Origin: Ardenticatenia bacterium | GTDB lineage: Bacteria > Chloroflexota > Anaerolineae > Aggregatilineales > JALXEW01 | Assembly: GCA_027069285.1 (NCBI GenBank) | Contig: JALXEW010000292.1 | Span: 1 to 35,728, forward strand | Direction of reading: 5' to 3' | Length of the DNA stretch: 35,728 bases | Part shown: one piece after another, positions 18,792 to 27,841 of the stretch | How the letters are laid out: every line of letters begins with the position of its first letter | Numbering within the stretch: the stretch's first letter is position 1 | Made by a program: the position numbers and the translations under genes | Notes under the pieces: model-generated | Told to the model about the DNA's origin: nothing | The model's database searches: none | The model's input: the letters and a program-made list of their open reading frames with translations, nothing else

Positions 18792-19721
18792 ATGAGCATG
18801 ATACATACCGAGGCGCTTGTGCGCAGGTTTCGCGGGGGCGTCATCGCCGTTGACGGTCTGGACCTGGATGTGGAGGAGGGCGAGCTTTTTGGCATCGTCG
18901 GGCCGGACGGAGCGGGCAAGACCACGACCCTGCGCCTGCTTGCCGCCATTATGAAGCCGACGGGTGGCATTGCCACCGTCGCCGGGTACGATACCGTCCG
19001 AGAGGCCGAGGCGGTCAAGCGGGAAATAGGCTACATGCCCCAGCAATTCGGCCTCTACCCCGACCTGAGCGTCGAGGAAAACCTCAACTTCGTCTGCGAC
19101 ATCTTCGGGCTGGAGGGGGAGGAACGGCGGAGACGGATAGACGAACTTTTGGGGTTTGCCGGTTTGAGCGAATTTCGCAAAAGGCGTGGCGGCCACCTTT
19201 CCGGCGGGATGCAGAAGAAGTTAGTCTTAGCCTCGGCGCTGATACACAAGCCGCGTGTACTGCTTTTGGACGAGCCGACCACAGGCGTTGACCCTGTGGC
19301 CAGGCGTCAGTTTTGGGAAATGCTATCGGAACTCCACTCCGGCGGCACCACGATCGTAGTCTGCACCCCGTACATGGACGAAGCGGAGCGATGCAACCGC
19401 GTCGGCCTTATGTACGAAGGCCGCATGATAGTTTGCGATACTCCTGCGGCACTCAAACGTATGCTCCCCGGAGTCGTCCTGGCCGTGAGCGTCCCGCCCA
19501 GGGCCATGATCGATGCCGAGCAGGCATTGCGCAGGCTGCCGGGCGTGCTGGACGTACAGGCCTACGGTGATCGCATCCACCTGATCGCATCGGGTCCGGA
19601 GATCCGGCCCGAACTCGAAGCCGTGCTGGCTGCAGAAGGCATAAAATTGCTTGACCTGCGGCCTGTGCCGCCCCGCATGGAAGAAGCGTTCATCTACATG
19701 ATCAGAAGCCGTGGATCGTGA
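18792..19721 (+). CDS. ABC transporter ATP-binding protein, YbhF N-terminal-half-like
   Basis: Walker A IVGPDGAGKTTTLRLL, GYMPQQFGLYPDLSVEENLNF, signature HLSGGMQKKLVLASALIHKPRVLLLDEPTTGVDPVARRQFWEML. Confidence 0.95.
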   Translation: MSMIHTEALVRRFRGGVIAVDGLDLDVEEGELFGIVGPDGAGKTTTLRLLAAIMKPTGGIATVAGYDTVREAEAVKREIGYMPQQFGLYPDLSVEENLNFVCDIFGLEGEERRRRIDELLGFAGLSEFRKRRGGHLSGGMQKKLVLASALIHKPRVLLLDEPTTGVDPVARRQFWEMLSELHSGGTTIVVCTPYMDEAERCNRVGLMYEGRMIVCDTPAALKRMLPGVVLAVSVPPRAMIDAEQALRRLPGVLDVQAYGDRIHLIASGPEIRPELEAVLAAEGIKLLDLRPVPPRMEEAFIYMIRSRGS

Positions 19722-19730
19722 TATGCAGCG

Positions 19731-20972
19731 ATGAGAACACATGCCTCGAACATCATACGTCACACGTTCGCAATTGCCAGGAAAGAGATATGGCATATCA
19801 TCCGCGACCCGATCTCGCTGTTCCTGGTCGGATTCGGGCCGGTGATCATGCTGATCATCATCAGCTACGCCTTTGCCGTCGAGGTGCGAGACGTGCCGAC
19901 CCTGGTGCTCGATCTCGACCGCACCGAGGCCTCACGTGAGCTGATCGAGCGCCTGGACGCAACCGAAGTACTGGACGTGATCGGCACCGCAGACGATATG
20001 TCCGGGGTCGAGAGGGCAATGGATGCACGTATGGCGCGTGTGGCCGTGGTGATCGACCGTGGCCTGGAGGCGATGTTCCCGGCCCCTTCCGGTGACCTTC
20101 TGGGGATGGTGGCGCAACTCGCGGCACTGGCTCAGGTTGGCGACCGTGGTTTGCCGGTGAGCTACATTGTGGACGGTACCGAGCCGATCTCTGCCGAGAC
20201 CGCGATAGAAACCGCGATCAAAGAGACCAATGCCTTCCTGGTCGAAAGGGCGCGGGCGTTACTGGATATGCTTCCCTCGTCAATGCAAAACCTGCCGGAG
20301 GTGCAAAGGGCGCGGGAGCAGCTCGAAACGCCGATAGCCCTGGAAGTGATCACCCATTACAACCCGGAAGAGAAAACACTCTGGGACCTGGTTCCGGCCA
20401 TGATCGCCATAGTACTGACCATGCCCGCCATGAGCGTTGCCACGGTCATCGCAAAGGAGCGCGATCAGGGGACTCTGGAATTCCTGGTTGCCACCCCTGC
20501 CGCCCGCCTGGCGATCCTCACGGGCAAGATGTTGCCCTATGTCCTGATCGGCGTGTTCAACGTCTTGCTGATGTACCTGGCGGCGGTGGGGGTTTTCGGG
20601 TTGCCTTTCCGGGGGAACCTGCTGCTTTACGTGGCGCTTATGGCGCTTTATGAATTCGCCTGCCTGGCCATAGGCCTTTTCTTCAGCATCGTCATCCCCA
20701 ATCAAGAGGCAGCGCTATGGGTATCGCTGATGTTCTTCCTGTTTCCGGGCTTTTTCCTTTCCGGCATGTTCTTCCCGATCGTGGCGATGCCGCTTGAGAT
20801 GCGTATGGAGGCGATGAGCTTCCCCGTTTCCGGCGGGGTTTTCATCAGCAGGAGCCTGTTCCTGCAGGGCGTGGGACTTGATGTGGTATGGTGGGCCGTC
20901 GGGATACTGATATACGTTGGAGCGATCATGCTGGCCCTTTCGGTTCTTTTCTTCAAGAAGAGGATCGCGTGA
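19731..20972 (+). CDS. ABC-2 type transporter permease (YbhS/YbhR-like)
   Basis: TFAIARKEIWHIIRDPISLFLVGFGPVIMLIIISYAF; large extracytoplasmic segment; VIAKERDQGTLEFLVATPA and C-terminal TM helices. Confidence 0.92.
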   Translation: MRTHASNIIRHTFAIARKEIWHIIRDPISLFLVGFGPVIMLIIISYAFAVEVRDVPTLVLDLDRTEASRELIERLDATEVLDVIGTADDMSGVERAMDARMARVAVVIDRGLEAMFPAPSGDLLGMVAQLAALAQVGDRGLPVSYIVDGTEPISAETAIETAIKETNAFLVERARALLDMLPSSMQNLPEVQRAREQLETPIALEVITHYNPEEKTLWDLVPAMIAIVLTMPAMSVATVIAKERDQGTLEFLVATPAARLAILTGKMLPYVLIGVFNVLLMYLAAVGVFGLPFRGNLLLYVALMALYEFACLAIGLFFSIVIPNQEAALWVSLMFFLFPGFFLSGMFFPIVAMPLEMRMEAMSFPVSGGVFISRSLFLQGVGLDVVWWAVGILIYVGAIMLALSVLFFKKRIA

Positions 20973-20973
20973 G

Positions 20974-22113
20974 ATGCTTAACCGAATCCTCAACATCGCA
21001 TGGAAGGATTTCCTGCATCTTTGGCACAACAAAATATTACTGGTTATCGTCCTGCTCGGTGGCGCGACGGAGCTGACACTAGTGGGGATGGCGACCGGGG
21101 CGCCGATCGATGACGTGCGCACCGTAATATATGATGCGGATGGGAGCCAGATCAGCCGGGAGATGATCGCCCGGTTTGAGGCCGACGAGACTTTTGCCGT
21201 GACGGTTGCAGATGAGCCATTGCCGGATGATCTCAATGAGATATTCACCGGCGCCCTTTTCGGCGATGACTACATCGTCGCGATAGACATCCCGGAGGGT
21301 TTTGGTGAGGAGCTGAGGGCCGGACGCAGGCCAGAAGTCACGATTCACCTCAACGCCATCTCCGCGTTGGCTGCAACCACCGCACGCCGCAAGGCCGAGG
21401 AGATACTGTTCTACTACGGCGCCGAGGTGGCCTGGCCGGACGTATCCCGTGATGAGCTGGAGGCCTTCGAGCCACAGATCACCGTCCGCTACAACGAGGA
21501 GCTGGATCGCGCCCAGTATACCACTCCCAGCGAGGCGGGCTTCATGCTCTACGTCATCGCGATTGGCGTTGCGGCGTTCATGTTGGCTCGCGAGCGGGAG
21601 TTTGGCTCGTTCGAGCAATTGCTCGTGATGCCGCACCATCCGATGGAGATATTGATCGGCAAGGCGATCCCTGCGGTAGTGCTTGGGTACGCCAACTTCC
21701 TGCTGATGCTGGGCGTGATACATTTCATTTTCGGCGTCCCGATCCGGGGATCACTGCCGCTGCTACTGGTGTTGGCGCTCTTCTACGTCCTGGTGGAATT
21801 GGGCGTTGGGTTCCTGTTGGCGCTGGTATCCCGCACTCAGCATCAGGCGGTGCTTTTGGTGATGTTGGTGGCATTTGTAGATGTTGCCTTTTCGGGTTAC
21901 GCCGCGCCGGTCGAATCCATGCCCCCGGCCATGCAGACCATATCGCTGGCCTTCCCGATACGGCACTTCCTGATCATACTGCGAGGCGTATTGCAAAAGG
22001 GCGTTGGCCTGGAAATACTGTGGCCGCACGTGTTGGCATTGGCGGCGCTGGGTCTACTCATCAACGGGGCGGCTTTACTCCTATTCCGGCGCTCGCTCGC
22101 TAGCGAGAGGTGA
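20974..22113 (+). CDS. ABC-2 type transporter permease (YbhS/YbhR-like)
   Basis: MLNRILNIAWKDFLHLWHNKILLVIVLL; REREFGSFEQLLVMPHHPMEILIGKAIPAVV; C-terminal TM helices. Start set at 20974 (ORF open from 20917). Confidence 0.92.
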   Translation: MLNRILNIAWKDFLHLWHNKILLVIVLLGGATELTLVGMATGAPIDDVRTVIYDADGSQISREMIARFEADETFAVTVADEPLPDDLNEIFTGALFGDDYIVAIDIPEGFGEELRAGRRPEVTIHLNAISALAATTARRKAEEILFYYGAEVAWPDVSRDELEAFEPQITVRYNEELDRAQYTTPSEAGFMLYVIAIGVAAFMLAREREFGSFEQLLVMPHHPMEILIGKAIPAVVLGYANFLLMLGVIHFIFGVPIRGSLPLLLVLALFYVLVELGVGFLLALVSRTQHQAVLLVMLVAFVDVAFSGYAAPVESMPPAMQTISLAFPIRHFLIILRGVLQKGVGLEILWPHVLALAALGLLINGAALLLFRRSLASER

Positions 22114-22116
22114 GAG

Positions 22117-23064
22117 ATGGCCGACGAGACAGTCCTGGAAGCTTTGGAGCTTACCAAGCGATTCGGCAAATTCACAGCAGTTGACGGGGTTAGCTTCTCG
22201 CTGCGGCGCGGCGAGATATTCGGATTCCTGGGGCCGAACGGCGCGGGCAAAACCACCACCATCCGAATGCTGCTGGGTCTGCTCAAGCCGACCGCCGGAC
22301 GTGCCCTGGTCTTCGGCGTGGATATGAGCAAGGCCGCGCATAAAGTGAGGGCGCGATTGGGGTATATGTCCCAAAAATTCTCACTTTATCGCGACCTGAC
22401 CGTGGAGCAGAACCTGCGCTTTTACGCCCGCGCCTACGGGCTGAGCGGCAAACGGCTACAGGAGCGGGTGCGATATGCGGTCGAGATAGCCGGTTTGCGG
22501 GGGCGAGAGGGTGAGCGGACGGCGACTCTTGCCGGCGGGTGGCGGCAACGTCTCGCCCTGGCAGCCGGCATACTGCACGAGCCGGAATTGCTGTTCCTTG
22601 ACGAGCCAACTGCCGGTGTTGATCCGGTCTCCCGGCGGGCGTTCTGGAACCTGATCTACGAGATCGCCTCCCGCGGCACAACCGTCTTCGTCACCACGCA
22701 CTACATGGACGAGGCCGAACATTGCGAGCGGCTGGCCTTCATCTATCACGGGCGGATAGTGGCGCTCGGCTCCCCATCGGAGATCAAGCGGGAGCATCTG
22801 CCCGGAGAGGTTGTGCAGGTTACGCCGGACGATCCGGAGACGGCGGTGAAACTCCTGCGGGAGGCGTATGAGGCCGGCACGTTGGCCGCCAGAGGCGTGA
22901 ATCTGCATGGGGCGCAGGCCCGGGTGCTCACAGATGAGCCGGAACGGACATTGGTGGCGGTCGAAGAACTGCTGGGCGGGGCGGGAATCGGCTATAGTGA
23001 CCTGGACGTGGTACCGCCGTCGCTCGAAGACGCTTTCATCAAACTGGTGCGTGACAGGTTATGA
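22117..23064 (+). CDS. ABC transporter ATP-binding protein, YbhF C-terminal-half-like
   Basis: FGFLGPNGAGKTTTIRMLLGLLKPT, GYMSQKFSLYRDLTVEQNLRFYARAYGL, signature position LAGGWRQRLALAAGILHEPELLFLDEPTAGVDPVSRRAFWNLI. Confidence 0.95.
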   Translation: MADETVLEALELTKRFGKFTAVDGVSFSLRRGEIFGFLGPNGAGKTTTIRMLLGLLKPTAGRALVFGVDMSKAAHKVRARLGYMSQKFSLYRDLTVEQNLRFYARAYGLSGKRLQERVRYAVEIAGLRGREGERTATLAGGWRQRLALAAGILHEPELLFLDEPTAGVDPVSRRAFWNLIYEIASRGTTVFVTTHYMDEAEHCERLAFIYHGRIVALGSPSEIKREHLPGEVVQVTPDDPETAVKLLREAYEAGTLAARGVNLHGAQARVLTDEPERTLVAVEELLGGAGIGYSDLDVVPPSLEDAFIKLVRDRL

Positions 23065-23073
23065 GGAGCGGTG

Positions 23074-24582
23074 ATGAGGAAAATATCCCTATTGGCGGTT
23101 GCCGTGCTTTTGGCAATAGCCGTGAACCCCGTATGGAGCCAGCCACCTCCCACCCCGGTGATCGTCACCATCGGCGACGTGGACGAAGCCGACCCGACCG
23201 TGAAACCGCTATTGGGCGTCATCTCCGGCCCCATCCCGCCGTTTCGTTCGCCTGCCCCCGACCTTACCGCCCGTTTTCAGGACATCGGCGTGGTCAGTGT
23301 CCGCAACAACGACTACTTTGACGACCGAATGGACATCGAGGGCATCTTCAACTGCGGCGGCCCTACCTATCCATCGTGGGAGGGTTGCGACCCTGCGGAC
23401 GAGGCCAATTACAACTGGGGGCCAAGTGATGAGCTATTCGAAAGCTGGATCGCGGGCGGCTTTGAGCCGTTCCTGCGTCTCGGTGGGGAAGTGCAAAACG
23501 CCGTCCGGCACCACGATTTCAAAGGCCCCCAAAACCCGGTTCAGGAAGCGAACTGGATTCAGGCGGCGATCAGGGTGGTAGATCGGTACCTGCACTGGGG
23601 CGGACGCGATCGTACCTTCACCTACCTGGACATATGGACGGAATTCCCCTCAGACCACTTCTGGGACCGTAGCAACTATGACTTCATTCGCTTCTGGGCA
23701 CGGGCCTTCCAGGCGCTCAAGGGGGCTTATCCCGAACTCAGGATAGGCGGCCCCGGATTCATAGCCGGACAGACTGTCAGATTGGTGGCCGGCGAGCGAA
23801 ACGTAGTCCGTGGCTTCCTGCAGTACCTTTACGAAAACAACATCAGGCCGGATTGGCTTGGATGGCACCTTTTCTACAACGACCCGCTGACATGGTATCG
23901 AGCAGCGCGTGCATATCGCGCCCTGCTGAATGGCGAGGGCATCTATTCCGACGTCCCCTGGGCGGGCACCGGCTTCTTCGACGGCGTGGAGATGATCGTG
24001 GACGCCTACGGCGTGAGCAGCATGAACATGACCCCGCAGCAACGTGACCGGATATACGATCAGGCACTTGGCGCCGCCGTTCGCACCGGCTCATGGATAG
24101 CCATGCAGTATAGCGACGTGGAGCGGGCATACCTCTATCGCGCCGGGGATGCATACAGCAGCCCCGGCCAGAACCCGGACGTGGGGATAATGGGAGAGCA
24201 ACAATCCGGCCTGTTCTACGGAGACCCGCAGGCCAGCTACAAGCCGGCAGCCCATGCATTTCGCCTGTGGGCGCGGGTGGTTAATGAATTCCCGATTCTG
24301 CTATCCGTTCCCGTGGCCGAGATCGGCCCTGAGAGCGGCCTGTGGGTGCTGGCCGCCCGCAACGATCAGGGGCAGGTCGCGGTTCTGCTCTCGAACATCA
24401 CATCGGATGACATCACCTGGGTACCGGATTTCACATTCACGACTGCCACCCTGGACAATTACATGATCGAGATATACCAGGTGGATAATGAACTTGACGG
24501 TCGGACGGCGCAAAGCTGGAACGGGAGTCCCCTGATCGCCCCGGCGGAAAGCGTACAACTGGTTATTATGACTCCCAGGTAA
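23074..24582 (+). CDS. Secreted GH39-like (TIM-barrel) glycosidase-type protein
   Basis: Signal peptide MRKISLLAVAVLLAIAVNPVWSQ; VVSVRNNDYFDDRMDIEGIFNC, GFEPFLRLGG, FTYLDIWTEFPSDHFWD, PELRIGGPGF, FLQYLYENNIRPDWLGWHLFYN. Confidence 0.68.
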   Translation: MRKISLLAVAVLLAIAVNPVWSQPPPTPVIVTIGDVDEADPTVKPLLGVISGPIPPFRSPAPDLTARFQDIGVVSVRNNDYFDDRMDIEGIFNCGGPTYPSWEGCDPADEANYNWGPSDELFESWIAGGFEPFLRLGGEVQNAVRHHDFKGPQNPVQEANWIQAAIRVVDRYLHWGGRDRTFTYLDIWTEFPSDHFWDRSNYDFIRFWARAFQALKGAYPELRIGGPGFIAGQTVRLVAGERNVVRGFLQYLYENNIRPDWLGWHLFYNDPLTWYRAARAYRALLNGEGIYSDVPWAGTGFFDGVEMIVDAYGVSSMNMTPQQRDRIYDQALGAAVRTGSWIAMQYSDVERAYLYRAGDAYSSPGQNPDVGIMGEQQSGLFYGDPQASYKPAAHAFRLWARVVNEFPILLSVPVAEIGPESGLWVLAARNDQGQVAVLLSNITSDDITWVPDFTFTTATLDNYMIEIYQVDNELDGRTAQSWNGSPLIAPAESVQLVIMTPR

Positions 24583-24615
24583 GCGACCGTAGCCTGGAGC
24601 GCACGGAGGCAGACT

Positions 24616-25371
24616 TTGCAGGTGACATTGACCGCCCTGCCGGGCATCCCGATAGTGCGACCCGGCGATGACATCGCGGAGCTGATACTCGAAGCCCTCG
24701 ATCGTTCCGGGCTGGCGCTTGAGGATGGGGATATATTGGCCGTCACCTCGAAGATCGTATCGAAGGCCGAGGGAAGATTTGTTGACCTGCGCGAGATAGA
24801 GCCATCACTGCGGGCGCTTGAAATATCATCCATAGTTGGCAAGGACCCACGTCTGGTAGAAGTGATCCTGCGCGAGAGCACCCACATATCCAGGATGGCG
24901 CCGGGCGTCCTGATCGTGACCCATCGCCTGGGATTCACCAGTGCCAACGCGGGCGTTGACCATTCAAACGCTGCCGGGAGCGAGGATATAGTCCTGCTGC
25001 TGCCGGAGGACCCCGACCGTTCGGCGCGGGAGCTACGGGAGCGCCTATCGGCGGCCACCGGGGCCGAGATCGGCCTGGTGATCACCGATAGTCACGGGCG
25101 CCCGTTTAGACTGGGCACGGTGGGAGTGGCGATAGGCGTTGCTGGGATGCCGGCGCTGTTAGATTTGCGCGGCAGGCCCGATCTTTTCGGCAGGGAGTTA
25201 CGGGTCACCACCGTCGGGTTCGCCGACGAGATAGCAGCTGCCGCCGGCTTACTCACCGGTCAGGCGGATGAGGGAATGCCGGTTGTGCTGGTGCGTGGCC
25301 TGGATGTGCCGACCGGCAACGGATCGGCTGCCGACCTGATCCGCCCGCCCGAACGTGACCTATACAGGTGA
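24616..25371 (+). CDS. cofE: Coenzyme F420-0:L-glutamate ligase
   Basis: GIPIVRPGDDIAELILEALDRSGLALEDGDILAVTSKIVSKAEGRFVDL, LVITDSHGRPFRLGTVGVAIGVAGMPALLDLRGRPDLFGRELRVTTVGFADEIAAAAGLLTGQADEGMPVVLVRG. TTG start behind GGAGG. Confidence 0.93.
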   Translation: MQVTLTALPGIPIVRPGDDIAELILEALDRSGLALEDGDILAVTSKIVSKAEGRFVDLREIEPSLRALEISSIVGKDPRLVEVILRESTHISRMAPGVLIVTHRLGFTSANAGVDHSNAAGSEDIVLLLPEDPDRSARELRERLSAATGAEIGLVITDSHGRPFRLGTVGVAIGVAGMPALLDLRGRPDLFGRELRVTTVGFADEIAAAAGLLTGQADEGMPVVLVRGLDVPTGNGSAADLIRPPERDLYR

Positions 25372-25395
25372 GATTCCCCTGAGCGGCAGGATAAA

Positions 25396-25422
25396 AACGG
25401 GCGGGCATCACACCCGCCCGTT
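25396..25422. terminator. Hairpin terminator in the convergent cofE/topA intergenic region
   Basis: AACGGGCGGG-CATCACA-CCCGCCCGTT perfect 10-bp stem; preceding AAAAA on + gives a T-tract for the minus-strand topA transcript. Confidence 0.82.
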
Positions 25423-25428
25423 ACATCG

Positions 25429-27825
25429 CTAACCTTCCGGCGTCGGTTTCGGTTCGGCCTCGACTTCGGCCAGCTCCGATAGGGGGATTTGGGCGTTGCA
25501 CGAGAGGCATTGTGCCGTCTGGCGGTTCTTCATCACCAATAAGCCGCCGCATTCAGGGCATGGCTGCGGGATCGGGCGCTTCCACGACGTGAAATCGCAT
25601 TTGGGGTAATTGCTGCACCCGTAGAAGATACGGCCTTTACGGGTGCGCTTTTCCACAATATCGCCGCCGTCGAGTGGGCACTTAACCCCGATCTTCTCCA
25701 GCCACGGCTCGGTGTAGCGGCACTTGGGATAGGCCGAGCATCCGATGAACTTGCCATACCTGCCCCACCTGACGATCAGGGGGCTGCCGCATTCGGGGCA
25801 ATCCCTTCCCAACTTCTCCTCCACCCGCATCACCGGCATCTTCTCCTCGGCTTCCCGGAGTTCCTTTTCAAAGCCGGCGTAGAACTCGCGCAGCATCGGC
25901 ACCCACTCCAGCTTGCCGGCTGCGATGAGATCGAGTTTCTCCTCCATTTGGGCGGTGAAGCCGGTATCCACTATATCCGGGAAGTGCCGGGTCAGGAGAT
26001 CGTTGACCAGGATTCCGGTTTCGGTCGGGTAGAGCGTGCGGCCCTCTTTACGCACATAGCCGCGATTCTGGATGGTCGCGATGATCGGCGCGTAAGTACT
26101 CGGTCGTCCGATCCCGTATTCTTCCAATGCCTTAACCAGGCTGGCCTCGGTATAGCGTGCGGGTGGCTTGGTGAAATGTTGCTCCGGCAGCAGGCGCACC
26201 AGCAGCAGCGGATCGCCCTTTTCGAGCGGTGGCGGCATAGTGCCTTCGTGCTCCTTTTCGGCGGGTTCGTCGGTGGATTCCTCATAAACGGCCAAGAATC
26301 CGGGGAACCTGAGCTTGCTGCCGGATGCGCGGAACAGATAGGGTGGCTTCGGCTTTCCCGGTGGCCCGGCCTCGATCTCGACACGCATGGTATCGTAGAT
26401 CGCGGGTGACATCTGGCTGGCCACGAATCGGCGCCAGATCAGATCGTAGAGCCTGTACTGTTCCGGCGAGAGCCTATCTTTAAGCGACTTCGGCTCGCGG
26501 AACACGCTGGTTGGGCGGATCGCCTCATGGGCTTCCTGGGCGCCTTTCGTTTTAGTCTTATAGATCGGCGGCTTTTCCGGCACGAACTGTTCGCCGTAGC
26601 GCCCGACGATGAACTCGCGTGCCTCCTTTTGGGCCTGGACGGCCACGTTTGTGCTATCGGTTCGCATATAAGTGATCAGGCCGACCGCGCCGCCTTCGCC
26701 TATATCGATGCCCTCGTAGAGCTGCTGGGCTATGCGCATGGTACGTCTGGCGCCGAATCCCAACTTGCGGGATGCTTCCTGCTGCATGGTACTGGTGGTG
26801 AAGGGGGCCGTGGGGCGTCGCTGCTTGGTTCCCTTTTTGACGGATTTGACGATATATTCCGCCCCCTCCAACACCTCCAGGTGCGGCCTGATCTCATCTT
26901 CCGAGTGGAACTCGGCCTTTTCACCGTTCACCTTGACCAGGCGCGCGGTGAACGATGGGGGCTGTGCCTTCCCGTCCTCGGCTTTACGGCTCAGCTCGGC
27001 ATCCAGAGTCCAGTATTCCTCCGGCACGAAATTCTCGATCTCGCGTTCGCGTTCCACAACCAGGCGGACGGCTACGCTTTGGACACGGCCTGCGGTCAGG
27101 CGGGAGCGCACCTTTTTCCAGAGTATGGGGCCGATCTGATAGCCGACCAGCCTGTCGAGTATACGTCTGGCCTGTTGAGCTTCCACCAGCTTCTGATTGA
27201 TCCCGCGTGGATGTGCGAACGCCTCCTCGATGGCCGGTTTAGTGATCTCGTGGAAGACCACACGTCTTACGCGGCTCTCGTCTATCTCTGCCGATTCGAT
27301 CAGGTGCCATGCTATGGCCTCGCCCTCGCGGTCGGGGTCGGTGGCCAGGAATATCTCCTCGGCTCTGGCGGCGGCCTCTTTCAATTCCTTGACTATAGCC
27401 CGCTTCTCGTTCGGGACGCGGTATTCGGGCTTGAAGTCGTTCTCGATGTCCACGCTCAGGCGCGATTTGAGCAGGTCCCGCACGTGGCCCACCGACGCCT
27501 TGACCGTGTAGCCCTTGCCCAGGAAGCGGCCCACAGTGCGTGCTTTGGCCGGGCTTTCGACTATGACCAGTTTACCCTTGCGTGGTACATCCTTTTTACC
27601 GGAGTTTTTCCCCCTGCCGCTTCGCCTTCTGGGCGAGGATGTCACCTTCGGTCGGGGCAACCCCTCGTGTGCGGGAGTCTCACCCATGCGGAATAACGTG
27701 GTTCCGCATACCGGACATACGCCGCGTGTGGCCGGGCGCCCGGTTTTAGTGAAGACCGGTTCGGGGTCTTTGATCTCGCGTTTTGCCTTGCACTTGACGC
27801 AGTAAGCTTCCAAGATCTCGTCCAT
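25429..27825 (-). CDS. topA: DNA topoisomerase I with N-terminal DUF5679-like zinc ribbon and C-terminal zinc ribbons
   Basis: N-term AYCVKCKAKREIKDPEP...RGVCPVCGTTLFRMG; TOPRIM KLVIVESPAKARTVGRFLGKGYTVKASVGHVRDL; LITYMRTDST; C-terminal CPECGSPLIVRWGRYGKFIGCSAYPKCRY, CPLDGG..GCSNYPKC, CPECGGLLVMKNRQTAQCLSC. Confidence 0.97.
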   Translation of the reverse strand: MDEILEAYCVKCKAKREIKDPEPVFTKTGRPATRGVCPVCGTTLFRMGETPAHEGLPRPKVTSSPRRRSGRGKNSGKKDVPRKGKLVIVESPAKARTVGRFLGKGYTVKASVGHVRDLLKSRLSVDIENDFKPEYRVPNEKRAIVKELKEAAARAEEIFLATDPDREGEAIAWHLIESAEIDESRVRRVVFHEITKPAIEEAFAHPRGINQKLVEAQQARRILDRLVGYQIGPILWKKVRSRLTAGRVQSVAVRLVVEREREIENFVPEEYWTLDAELSRKAEDGKAQPPSFTARLVKVNGEKAEFHSEDEIRPHLEVLEGAEYIVKSVKKGTKQRRPTAPFTTSTMQQEASRKLGFGARRTMRIAQQLYEGIDIGEGGAVGLITYMRTDSTNVAVQAQKEAREFIVGRYGEQFVPEKPPIYKTKTKGAQEAHEAIRPTSVFREPKSLKDRLSPEQYRLYDLIWRRFVASQMSPAIYDTMRVEIEAGPPGKPKPPYLFRASGSKLRFPGFLAVYEESTDEPAEKEHEGTMPPPLEKGDPLLLVRLLPEQHFTKPPARYTEASLVKALEEYGIGRPSTYAPIIATIQNRGYVRKEGRTLYPTETGILVNDLLTRHFPDIVDTGFTAQMEEKLDLIAAGKLEWVPMLREFYAGFEKELREAEEKMPVMRVEEKLGRDCPECGSPLIVRWGRYGKFIGCSAYPKCRYTEPWLEKIGVKCPLDGGDIVEKRTRKGRIFYGCSNYPKCDFTSWKRPIPQPCPECGGLLVMKNRQTAQCLSCNAQIPLSELAEVEAEPKPTPEG

Positions 27826-27841
27826 AGAAACAAACACCGCC

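Noticed and set aside
26527-27696. 389-aa plus-strand ORF antisense to topA
   Set aside because: Opposite TopA catalytic core; no independent motifs or convincing RBS.
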